Assembly: GCA_965231925.1 (NCBI GenBank)
Contig: OZ246894.1
Span: 1-64,000 of the forward strand
From: Poriferisodalis sp965231925
Lineage (GTDB): Bacteria; Actinomycetota; Acidimicrobiia; Acidimicrobiales; Poriferisodalaceae
DNA: 64,000 nucleotides
Direction: 5' to 3'
The position numbers and the translations under genes are program-made. The notes beneath the pieces were generated by a model. It did not search any database, was not told the origin of the DNA, and was given only the letters and a program-made list of their open reading frames with translations. Below are positions 15,927 through 23,544 of the stretch, piece by piece (positions within the stretch are counted from its first letter, which is position 1; each line of letters begins with the position of its first letter).

Positions 15927-17033
15927 ATGGGCGGCAGCACGTTTGGGGAACGTTTCGCGGTCACCACGTTCGGCGAATCGCACGGCGGAGCGCTGGGCGT
16001 GATCATCGACGGCTGCCCGGCGCGCCTCGAATTGAGCGAAGCCGATGTGCAGATCGATCTGGACCGCCGTCGGCCTGGCCAGAGCCGGATCGTCACCCAG
16101 CGTCAAGAAGCCGACCGGGTCACGATTCACTCGGGCGTCTTCGAGGGCCTCACGCTGGGAACGCCGATCGGCATGACCGTGGCGAACACCGATGCCCGGC
16201 CCGGCGCCTATTCCGAGATGGCTGCCAAGTATCGGCCCAGCCACGCCGATTACACCACCGAGGCCAAATACGGCATCCGCAACTGGCAGGGCGGCGGCCG
16301 GGCATCGGCCCGTGAGACAGCCGGCCGAGTCGCGGCGGGCGCCGTCGCTCGCAAGATCCTCGCAACTGTCGGCACGCAGGTGCTGGGGTGGGTCAGTTCG
16401 GTGCGCGACATCTACGCCGAGGTGGACCCTGCAGAGCTGACCCCCGACGACGTGGAGGCTGATCCGACGCGTTGCCCGGATCCGGCCGCGGCGGCTCTCA
16501 TCACCGAGGCCATCGACGCGGCCCGGCATGACGGCAACTCGCTGGGCGGGGTCGTGGCCTGCGTGGCGCGCGGCGTGCCGCCGGGCCTGGGCGAACCGGT
16601 CTTCGACAAGCTCGACGCGGAATTGGCCGCAGCGGTGATGTCGCTGCCTGCCGCGAAGGGCATGGAGATCGGCAGCGGCTTCGCCGGCACGTTGATGACG
16701 GGCCGCACGCACAACGACGAGTTCGCGCCCGGACCCGACGGCCGGCCCGTCACGGTCACCAATCGCAGCGGCGGCATTCAAGGCGGCATCAGCAACGGCG
16801 CCGACATCGTGCTGCGTGTGGCGTTCAAGCCCACGGCCACCATCGCAAGCGAGCAGAAGACCGTGACCAGCGACGGCGAGGCCACGGTGCTCGCCGCCCG
16901 TGGTCGTCACGATCCGTGCGTGCTGCCCCGAGCGGTGCCGATGGTCGAGGCAATGGTCTGCCTCGTGCTGGCGGATCATCTCCTGCGCCAGCAGACCACC
17001 CAGCTCCCAGGCAGTCCTCCGAACCAGGCATAG
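15927..17033 (+). CDS. aroC: Chorismate synthase
   Basis: A 368-residue enzyme converting 5-enolpyruvylshikimate-3-phosphate to chorismate with reduced FMN, the last step of the shikimate pathway. All three family signatures are present: GESHGGALGVIIDGCP near the N-terminus, KYRPSHADYT with the following KYG (about residue 105) and GGRASARETAGRVAAGAVA; the C-terminus has the RHDPCVLPRAVPMVEAM signature. Length is normal. No other aro genes are adjacent in the window. Confidence 0.97.
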   Translation: MGGSTFGERFAVTTFGESHGGALGVIIDGCPARLELSEADVQIDLDRRRPGQSRIVTQRQEADRVTIHSGVFEGLTLGTPIGMTVANTDARPGAYSEMAAKYRPSHADYTTEAKYGIRNWQGGGRASARETAGRVAAGAVARKILATVGTQVLGWVSSVRDIYAEVDPAELTPDDVEADPTRCPDPAAAALITEAIDAARHDGNSLGGVVACVARGVPPGLGEPVFDKLDAELAAAVMSLPAAKGMEIGSGFAGTLMTGRTHNDEFAPGPDGRPVTVTNRSGGIQGGISNGADIVLRVAFKPTATIASEQKTVTSDGEATVLAARGRHDPCVLPRAVPMVEAMVCLVLADHLLRQQTTQLPGSPPNQA

Positions 17034-17093
17034 CGACGATGGTCCTGCATTGACGGACCGAGCCTGATCCCCTGCTGGCACGACGGACTGCGA

Positions 17094-17160
17094 GGATATA
17101 TACAAATCGAGCATCATCATGAGAGTTCGTATATCCAGCGGATGATCGATGAGGTATATT
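17094..17160 (+). promoter_or_regulatory. VapBC operator and leaderless promoter
   Basis: An inverted repeat GGATATA (17094-17100) / TATATCC (17130-17136) lies upstream of vapB. TATATT at 17155-17160 is 7 bases before the ATG and fits a -10 element. The operator would cover the -35 region, consistent with VapB/VapBC autorepression. The AT-rich patch stands out from the surrounding GC-rich DNA. Confidence 0.5.
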
Positions 17161-17167
17161 GACGACA

Positions 17168-17389
17168 ATGACCAAGCGACTCGTCGACATCGATGACGAC
17201 ACGCTGCATCAAGCGCGGATTGCGCTCGGTGATGTCACCATCAAAGAGGCCGTGAACACCGGGCTGCGCGAGATCTGCGATCGCCACAAGCGTCGGCATC
17301 TGTTTCGCCGCATACAGGAATTGGCGCGTTCCGATCTTGGCGACGCCGACGTGATGCGAGGTGCGTGGCCGGAATCCATCCAGCGGTGA
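17168..17389 (+). CDS. vapB: VapB-type antitoxin
   Basis: A 73-residue protein (MTKRLVDIDDDTLHQARIAL) with a ribbon-helix-helix N-terminus and the TIKEAVNTGLREICDRH helix typical of VapB antitoxins of the VapB_antitoxin (DUF2191) group. It neutralises the downstream PIN-domain toxin and, with it, represses the operon. The ATG at 17168 is preferred to an in-frame TTG nine bases upstream because TATATT lies at leaderless spacing. The stop overlaps the toxin GTG (GTGA). Confidence 0.85.
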   Translation: MTKRLVDIDDDTLHQARIALGDVTIKEAVNTGLREICDRHKRRHLFRRIQELARSDLGDADVMRGAWPESIQR

Positions 17390-17808
17390 GCGCGCCGTCC
17401 CGATCCCTGTACTTGGCAGACAAGAGCGCGCTCGCGCGCAGCCATCTCGAGGTGGTCGCCACTGTGCTCGGACCGCTGTTCGATGCCGCCGATGTCGTGA
17501 CATGCCCGATCGTCGATCTTGAGTTGCTCTTCAGTGCTCGAAGCGAGGCAGAACACAGCGCGCTGCGCGCCGAGCTTGCCGTACTGCGGTCGTTTCCGAT
17601 CGATGAGCAGATCACCGATCGCGCTGTCGAGGTGCAGGGATTGCTGGCCGCAACCGGTCAGCACCGAGTGCCGATTGCGGACCTGTTGATCTCGGCCGTC
17701 GCAGAGCTGAACGACCTGGTGGTGTTGCATTACGACCGGGACTTCGACACGATCGCTGCGGCGACGGGTCAGCGCGTCGAATGGGTCGCGCCGCGCGGTT
17801 CGCTGTGA
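17386..17808 (+). CDS. vapC: VapC-type PIN-domain ribonuclease toxin
   Basis: A 140-residue PIN-domain protein starting at GTG 17386, overlapping vapB. The conserved acidic residues of the active site can be seen: Asp in LADKSAL, Glu in DLELLFSA, Asp in IADLLISA and Asp in HYDRDFD near the C-terminus. VapC toxins cleave tRNA or rRNA when released from VapB. The 4-base overlap shows translational coupling. Its own stop overlaps the start of the next membrane protein gene. Confidence 0.88.
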   Translation: MSAPSRSLYLADKSALARSHLEVVATVLGPLFDAADVVTCPIVDLELLFSARSEAEHSALRAELAVLRSFPIDEQITDRAVEVQGLLAATGQHRVPIADLLISAVAELNDLVVLHYDRDFDTIAAATGQRVEWVAPRGSL

Positions 17809-18545
17809 ATCTGACTCAAGCAGTGCTCGTGGCTGGCGCGGGTGTGGTGGCCGGCGTGGTGAACGCCATGGCGGGCGGCGGCTCGCTGCTGACGGTCAGC
17901 TTGTTGACCGTGGTCGGCGATCTCGGCGGGCTTGTCGCCAACGGCACGAACCGCATCGGTGTCGTGACACAGAACGTGGCATCGGTCGCGGGATACCGGT
18001 CCGAAGGCGTGTCGGGGCTGCGCCGCTCGGTGCCCATCCTCATCCCGGCGTTGATGGGCTCGGTGATCGGCGCCTACGCCGTGTCCAGCCTGCTCAGCGA
18101 CACAGCCTTCGAGCGCATCTTCGGCATCTTGATGGTGCCGCTGCTGATCCTGAGCTTGCGCCCGCCCAAAGCCCGCAGTGAGGACATCACGTGGCCGATG
18201 TGGCTGACCGTCGCGGTGTTCTTTGCGATCGGCGCCTACGGTGGCGCATTCCAAGCAGGGGTGGGGCTCATGCTGGTTCTGGCGCTGTCGCACGCCGGCC
18301 TGGACCTGGTGAATGCCAACGCGGTCAAGGTGGTGGTGATCGCCGTGCTGACCGTCGTAGCGGTGCCGGTGTTCATCCTGAACGACCAGGTGCACTGGGG
18401 CTTCGCCATCATCGTCGCTGCTGGCTTCGCGGTCGGCGGCTGGCTGGGCGCCCGCTGGGCCGTACGGGGAGGCGAGCGTCTCATCCGCCCCGTGCTGGCG
18501 ATGGCGGTGCTCGGCCTCGCCGGCCGCATGATCGGCCTCTATTAG
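17805..18545 (+). CDS. TauE/SafE-family membrane permease
   Basis: About 246 residues with seven or eight hydrophobic segments. The family signature is AGVVAGVVNAMAGGGSLLTV with NRIGVVTQNVA in the first half and its inverted-repeat counterpart near AFQAGVGLMLVLAL in the second half. TauE/SafE proteins export sulfite, sulfoacetate or related organosulfur anions; no sulfur-metabolism genes are adjacent, so the substrate is open. The start is set at GTG 17805, overlapping the vapC stop (GTGA); an ATG at 17781 inside vapC is an alternative. It is followed directly by the GLUG array. Confidence 0.82.
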   Translation: MNLTQAVLVAGAGVVAGVVNAMAGGGSLLTVSLLTVVGDLGGLVANGTNRIGVVTQNVASVAGYRSEGVSGLRRSVPILIPALMGSVIGAYAVSSLLSDTAFERIFGILMVPLLILSLRPPKARSEDITWPMWLTVAVFFAIGAYGGAFQAGVGLMLVLALSHAGLDLVNANAVKVVVIAVLTVVAVPVFILNDQVHWGFAIIVAAGFAVGGWLGARWAVRGGERLIRPVLAMAVLGLAGRMIGLY

Positions 18546-18661
18546 CCGGCTGCCGATTGGCGCATCGTTGGGGGAATCGCAAGTAGCTGACCTGCGGTTT
18601 TGCCGAAATCGGCGCTGCAGGCTGTCGGGGGCGTGTTTCGGCGGTGAGTATCTTGTCGGGC
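18546..18661 (+). repeat. Conserved GLUG-cassette promoter block, copy 1
   Basis: The stretch from CTGACCTGCGGTTTTGC to the start codon recurs almost unchanged before all four GLUG genes, and here the similarity reaches back to the TauE stop. It ends in TATCTT (18649-18654), 7 bases before ATG, with no Shine-Dalgarno, so leaderless expression is likely. Confidence 0.7.
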
Positions 18662-20899
18662 ATGCGTAGACGGCTGTCGTTGTCGGGTGTGGTGTTGGTG
18701 CTGGCGGCTGGGCTCTTGATGCCGGTGTCGCCGGTGTCGGCGCAGGTGCCGTCGGTGGATTACGACGTTGACGACGACGGTTTGATCGAGGTGTCGAGCT
18801 TGGCGCAGTTGAACGCGATCCGGTGGGATCTCGACGGTGACGGCGCAGCGGATGTGTATCCCGCGGACCAGCACGGCAACACCGGCCATGACCCGCAGGG
18901 GGCCGCGAAGCATGCGGCGGCGTTCCCTAACGCGGCGGCTGCGATGGGCTGCCCGTCGTCGGGCTGTTCGGGCTATGAGCTGAGCGCGGATCTGGACTTC
19001 GACACCAACGCCAGCGGCACTGCTGACGCGGGCGACGAGTTCTGGAACGGCGGCAAGGGCTGGGTGCCGCTGATGGGCGGCGAATCCATCTACGACGGGT
19101 GGGCCGAATGGCGCCTCGAAGACACCGTGGCGGTCGGGGACAAGGCCGTCTATTTCGGGGATCGGCCGAATCCGCGCGCCAGGATGTTCACAGGGATCTT
19201 CGAGGGCAACGGTCGCACGATCGCGAATCTGTTCATTGACGACCCCAAGCGGCGGTTTGTCGGCCTGTTCGGCTATATCGGCCCGGGCGCGAAGGTGCGA
19301 AATTTCGGGCTGACCGCCCCGAACTCGGACAGCCGGGTTCGGGCGGATCGGCATGTGGGGCCGCTGGCAGGCTCAGCGGAGCGCGCCCGCATCAGCGGCG
19401 TGTACTCCGACGTCGATGTGACCGGCCATGTTCATGTGGGCGGTCTGGTTGGGACGAGCTGGCGGTATTCGTTCGTCATTGAGAGCTATGCGACCGGTGA
19501 TGTGACCGGCGTCGCTGGTGTGGGCGGTCTGGTTGGGCTGCTGAACTATTCCGGTGCTGCTGCGGTCTACGCCACCGGTGACGTGACGGTGAACGGCGGC
19601 TGCAGCGGGGGAGGCTTGGCGGGGCTGCGGCCCGCCGGGCATGTGCGGGCGACCTATGCCACCGGGTCGGTGACGAGCACCCGGAGCGACTTCTGCCGGC
19701 ACAGCGGCCAAGCCGGCGGCTTGATCGGCACAGTGAATCATCATTACAAGCGCAATTGGCTGCGCGGCAGCTATGCGATCGGGCAGGTCTCCGCGCCGCA
19801 GCGAGCGAGCCAGGTGGGCGGGCTGACCGGCGAGTGCAGCGGCTCGAACCCGCCGCGTGATGTCGATTCGAGCTACTGGGACACTGAGGCGTCGGGCATG
19901 GCGACAAGCGTCGGCTGCGGGGTGGGCTATACGACGGCGCAGTTGCAGGCCCCGACGGGCTACACGGGCATCTACGCGAGCTGGAACCTCGATGTGGACG
20001 TCGACGTGGGCAGCGATTACGAAACCTTATACGGGGCGTTCGACGGTCCCGGTGATGATCCGTGGGACTTCGGCACGTCGTCGCAGTATCCGGTTTTGAA
20101 GTACTGCGCTGCCAAGCCCGGCATCGACACTGCCGACGGGAATCCCTACTGTCCGCTGCAGCCCGCGAACCAGCGTCCGTCTTTGACGGTCACGTTGGAG
20201 GATTCCGACGTCGGCACCCAGGACCCGGACATCGACATCGACACCGACACCGACGGCGAGCAGGCGTCGGCGGATCAGCAGCAGCAACCGCAGCCTGCGG
20301 ACCAGCAGCCTGTAGAGGGTGTGCAGCCGCCAGCGGAGCAGCAGCCTGTGGACGGCGACGGTGATCAGCAGCCCGCGGGTGATGTTGTGGCGGTCGCAGA
20401 GCAGCAGTCTGTGGACGATGGCGTGTCGGTGGGTTATGCCGTGGATGCGCGGGTGGTCGCGAAGGTGCAGAAGCTGGCGGGCCGGTCGCAGCACGGCGAG
20501 GCGCATGTGAATCGTTGGCGGCGTGTGCTGGTGGCGTTTGGTGTGGATGACGGCGTGGGCGTCAGCGGCGGCGCGATGTCCGCGGCGCGGGCTCAGAAGA
20601 TGGCCGACAGGTACAGCAGTCCGGTGTGGGATGAGGTGGTTGTGGAGCTGATTTTGCTGGAGGCTTCGCCGTTGGTCGCGAGGGTGCAGGTGTTGGCGGG
20701 CCGGTCGCAGCACGGCGAGGCGCATGTGAATCGTTGGCGGCGTGTGCTGGTGGCGTTTGGTGTGGATGACGGTGTCGGTGTCAGCGGCGGCGCGATGTCC
20801 GCGGCGCGGGCTCAGAAGATGGCCGACAGGTACAGCAGTCCGGTGTGGGATGAGGTGGTTGTTGTGCTGACCGCGCTCGAAGCAGCACGAACCGAGTAA
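18662..20899 (+). CDS. Secreted GLUG-repeat surface protein, paralog 1
   Basis: A 745-residue exported protein. Signal peptide 1-27 (SLSGVVLVLAAGLLMPV, cleavage after VSA). The N-terminal domain carries Asp-rich, calcium-loop-like motifs (DYDVDDDGLIEV, DLDGDGAADVYP) and conserved Cys (MGCPSSGCSGYEL). GLUG-type repeats follow from about residue 220 to 400, seen as VGGLVG plus SYATGDV pairs. A Cys-containing cap (VLKYCAAKPG, YCPLQP) leads to a Gln/Pro/Asp-rich linker (about 515-595). The C-terminus has two copies of a 73-residue module (HVNRWRRVLVAFGVDD; SAARAQKMADRY). GLUG repeats occur in adhesins and IgA-protease-like surface proteins; adhesion is an inference. No sorting signal or C-terminal membrane anchor is visible. 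Confidence 0.8.
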   Translation: MRRRLSLSGVVLVLAAGLLMPVSPVSAQVPSVDYDVDDDGLIEVSSLAQLNAIRWDLDGDGAADVYPADQHGNTGHDPQGAAKHAAAFPNAAAAMGCPSSGCSGYELSADLDFDTNASGTADAGDEFWNGGKGWVPLMGGESIYDGWAEWRLEDTVAVGDKAVYFGDRPNPRARMFTGIFEGNGRTIANLFIDDPKRRFVGLFGYIGPGAKVRNFGLTAPNSDSRVRADRHVGPLAGSAERARISGVYSDVDVTGHVHVGGLVGTSWRYSFVIESYATGDVTGVAGVGGLVGLLNYSGAAAVYATGDVTVNGGCSGGGLAGLRPAGHVRATYATGSVTSTRSDFCRHSGQAGGLIGTVNHHYKRNWLRGSYAIGQVSAPQRASQVGGLTGECSGSNPPRDVDSSYWDTEASGMATSVGCGVGYTTAQLQAPTGYTGIYASWNLDVDVDVGSDYETLYGAFDGPGDDPWDFGTSSQYPVLKYCAAKPGIDTADGNPYCPLQPANQRPSLTVTLEDSDVGTQDPDIDIDTDTDGEQASADQQQQPQPADQQPVEGVQPPAEQQPVDGDGDQQPAGDVVAVAEQQSVDDGVSVGYAVDARVVAKVQKLAGRSQHGEAHVNRWRRVLVAFGVDDGVGVSGGAMSAARAQKMADRYSSPVWDEVVVELILLEASPLVARVQVLAGRSQHGEAHVNRWRRVLVAFGVDDGVGVSGGAMSAARAQKMADRYSSPVWDEVVVVLTALEAARTE
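20476..20896 (+). repeat. Tandem 219-bp C-terminal modules, paralog 1
   Basis: Two units with a 219-bp (73-codon) period start at 20476 and 20695. Over the first about 170 bases they differ at only three positions near codons for DDGVGV. The same units recur in paralogs 2 and 4. I do not recognise the encoded domain. Confidence 0.85.
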
Positions 20900-20952
20900 C
20901 CAGGAACGGCCACACCGGCCACCGGCTCGCCAGTCGACACGCCCGGCTCTCG

Positions 20953-21072
20953 TTAGCAGGCTGCTGATTGGCACATTGTTGCCGGATTCGCGAGCGGCTG
21001 ACCTGTGGTTTTGCTGAGATTGGCACTGCATGCTGTCGGGGGTGTGCGTCGGCGGGGGGTATCGTGCCGGGC
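20953..21072 (+). repeat. Conserved GLUG-cassette promoter block, copy 2
   Basis: Second copy of the block, from TTAGCAGGCTGCTGATTGGC to the start codon. The hexamer is TATCGT (21060-21065), again 7 bases before ATG. In this copy the GTG that lies 18 bases before ATG in the others is GGG, which argues that the ATG is the true start in all four. Confidence 0.7.
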
Positions 21073-23379
21073 ATGCGCAGACGGTTGTCGTTGTCGGGTG
21101 TGGTGTTGGTGCTGGCGGCCGGGCTTTTGGTGCCTGTGGCGGCGGCGCCAGTGGCGGCGCAGGTGCCGACGGTGGATTACGACGTTGACGACGACGGTTT
21201 GATCGAGGTGTCGAGCCTGGAGCGTCTGAACGCGATCCGTTGGGATCTCGACGGTGACGGCACCGCGGACGTGTATCCGGCTGACAGCAGGGGCAACACC
21301 GGCCATGACCCGCAGGGGGCTGTGAAGTACGCGGCTGCGTTCCCGAACGCGGCGGCTCAGATGGGCTGCCCGTCGTCGGGCTGTTCAGGCTATGAGCTGA
21401 GCGCTGATCTGGACTTCGACACCAACGGCAGCGGCACCGCTGACGCGGGGGATGAGTTCTGGAACGGCGGCAAGGGCTGGATTCCGCTGATCGGCGGCGA
21501 GACCATCCGCGATAACGCGGCAGATGTTCGCTTCGAAGACTTTGACGTTGTCAATCAGGACTTCTACGGGTCTCGGCCGAATTCGAAGGCTCGAATGTTC
21601 ACCGCGATCTTCGAAGGCAACGGGCGCACGATCGCGAACCTGTTCATCGACGACCCCGATCGGTGGTATGTCGGCCTGTTCGGCTATATCGGCCCGGGTG
21701 CGAAGGTGCGCAACGTCGGGTTGAGCGCCCCGAATTCGGACAGCCGGGTTCGGGGGGATTTGTATGTCGGGGCGCTGGCCGGCGGCTCGGAGGGTGCCCG
21801 GGTCAGCGGCGTGTGGTCCGATGTGGACGTGACAGGAGGCCGTGCGGTGGGCGGTCTGGTCGGGGTGAACTGGCGCCACGCGTTCGTGATCGAGAGCTAC
21901 GCGAACGGCGACGTGACTGGACGTCACCAGGTCGGCGGGCTGGTGGGGATGATGAACCTTTCCGGTGTTGCCGCGGTCTACGCCACCGGCGATGTGACCG
22001 TGGCGGGTCTAAGAAAGGGCTGCTATGGGGGAGGCTTGGTGGGGCTGCGGTCCGGAGGGCACGTGAGGGCGACTTACGCCACTGGTTCGGTGACCGGCAC
22101 CGGGGACTGCCGTCTCGGATCCAGCGATGGCACGAGTGTGACGAAGCCGTGGATCGGCGGCTTGATCGGAGCGTTGTGGCACCCCGGTTTGACGCCCTGG
22201 CTGCGCGCAAGCTATGCAGTCGGGCAGGTCTCAGCAGCACAGGGCGCAGGCCCGGCGGGCGGACTGACCGGAAGCTGCGAATACATGCACCCGGAGCGTG
22301 TCGGCGGTTCGAATTATTGGGACACCGAGACGTCGGGCATAGCGACGAGTTCCGCTTGCAGTGTGGGCTATACGACGGCGCAGTTGCAGGCGCCGACGGG
22401 TTATACGGGCATCTATGCGGACTGGAACGTCGATGTGCATGTGGGCGGTTATCACGGGGCGTTCGACGGTCCGGGTGATGATCCGTGGGACTTCGGGTCG
22501 TCGTCGCAGTATCCGGTGCTGAAGTACTGCGCCGCGAAGCCGGGCATCGACACTGCTGACGGGGGTCCGTATTGTCCGTTGCAGCCCGCGAACCAGCGTC
22601 CGTCTTTGACGGTCACGTTGGAGGATTCCGACGTCGGCACCCAGGACCCGGACATCGACGCTGACGTCGAGCAGCCGTCAGCGGACCAGCCGTCAGCGGA
22701 CCAGCCGCCGGCGGACGGTGACGCGGATCGGCAGCCCGCAGACGGCGGGCAGCCGTCAACGGAACAGCTTGTGGTCGGCGAGCAGCCGGCGGAGCAGCAG
22801 CAACCGCAGCCCGCGGATCAGCAGCCCGCGGAACAGGATCAGCAGCCGCAGCCTGTGGTGGGTGAGCAGCAGCCGGCGGAGCAGCAGTCTGTGGACGATG
22901 GCGTGTCGGTGGGTTATGCCGTGGATGCGCAGGTGGTCGCGAAGGTGCAGAAGCTGGCGGGCCGGTCGCAGCACGGCGAGGCGCATGTGAATCGTTGGCG
23001 GCGTGTGCTGGTGGCGTTTGGTGTGGATGACGGCGTGGGTGTCGACGGCGGCGCGATGTCCGCGGCGCGGGCTCAGAAGATGGCCGACAGGTACGGCAAT
23101 CCGGTGTGGGATGAGGTGGTTGTGGAGCTGATTTTGCTTGAGGCTTCGCCGGTGGTCGCGAGGGTGCAGGTGTTGGCGGGTCGGTCGCAGCACGGTGAGG
23201 CGCATGTGAATCGTTGGCGGCGTGTGCTGGTGGCGTTTGGTGTGGATGACGGTGTGGGTGTGCGCGGCGGCGCGATGTCCGCGGCGCGGGCGCAGAAGAT
23301 GGCCGATAGGTACAGCAGTCCTGTGTGGGATGAGGTGGTTGTTGTGCTGACCGCGCTCGAAGCAGCACGAGCCGGGTAA
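21073..23379 (+). CDS. Secreted GLUG-repeat surface protein, paralog 2
   Basis: A 768-residue paralog with the same order: signal peptide (ending near PVAAAPVAAQ), Asp-rich calcium-loop-like motifs, conserved Cys pairs, GLUG repeats (VGGLVGVNWRHAF, VGGLVGMMNLSG), Cys cap, a longer Gln/Pro/Ala linker (SADQPSADQPPADG and QQPAEQ repeats) and two 73-residue C-terminal modules. It differs from paralog 1 mainly in the loop between GGKGW-PLIGGE and ARMFTAIFEGNG, in the segment before the last GLUG repeat, and in the linker. It follows paralog 1 by 173 bases and has its own promoter block, so it is probably transcribed separately. Confidence 0.8.
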   Translation: MRRRLSLSGVVLVLAAGLLVPVAAAPVAAQVPTVDYDVDDDGLIEVSSLERLNAIRWDLDGDGTADVYPADSRGNTGHDPQGAVKYAAAFPNAAAQMGCPSSGCSGYELSADLDFDTNGSGTADAGDEFWNGGKGWIPLIGGETIRDNAADVRFEDFDVVNQDFYGSRPNSKARMFTAIFEGNGRTIANLFIDDPDRWYVGLFGYIGPGAKVRNVGLSAPNSDSRVRGDLYVGALAGGSEGARVSGVWSDVDVTGGRAVGGLVGVNWRHAFVIESYANGDVTGRHQVGGLVGMMNLSGVAAVYATGDVTVAGLRKGCYGGGLVGLRSGGHVRATYATGSVTGTGDCRLGSSDGTSVTKPWIGGLIGALWHPGLTPWLRASYAVGQVSAAQGAGPAGGLTGSCEYMHPERVGGSNYWDTETSGIATSSACSVGYTTAQLQAPTGYTGIYADWNVDVHVGGYHGAFDGPGDDPWDFGSSSQYPVLKYCAAKPGIDTADGGPYCPLQPANQRPSLTVTLEDSDVGTQDPDIDADVEQPSADQPSADQPPADGDADRQPADGGQPSTEQLVVGEQPAEQQQPQPADQQPAEQDQQPQPVVGEQQPAEQQSVDDGVSVGYAVDAQVVAKVQKLAGRSQHGEAHVNRWRRVLVAFGVDDGVGVDGGAMSAARAQKMADRYGNPVWDEVVVELILLEASPVVARVQVLAGRSQHGEAHVNRWRRVLVAFGVDDGVGVRGGAMSAARAQKMADRYSSPVWDEVVVVLTALEAARAG
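22956..23376 (+). repeat. Tandem 219-bp C-terminal modules, paralog 2
   Basis: Units start at 22956 and 23175. They match those of paralogs 1 and 4 almost base for base, with variation around the glycine-rich VDGGAMS / VRGGAMS codons. Confidence 0.85.
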
Positions 23380-23453
23380 CAAGGAACGGGCGCACCGATC
23401 CCACCGCTCCGCCATTCGACCCGACGTAGCAGCGATCCGCTCAGACGAATCGG

Positions 23454-23544
23454 TGAAGTTCGCGATCAGTTGACCTGCGGTTTTGCCGAAATTGGTGCTG
23501 CAGGCTGTCGTGGGCGTATTTCGGCGGTGAGTATCTTGTCGGGC
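23454..23544 (+). repeat. Conserved GLUG-cassette promoter block, copy 3
   Basis: Conserved from about GATCAGTTGACCTGCGG to ATG, with TATCTT at 23532-23537. The further upstream half of the block found in copies 1, 2 and 4 is not recognisable here. Confidence 0.65.

Noticed and set aside
20027..21031. Long antisense frames over the GLUG linkers and C-terminal modules (also near 22613-23772 and 29814-31100)
   Set aside because: They recur wherever the modules recur because the same DNA is read backwards; low-complexity His/Arg/Pro composition.
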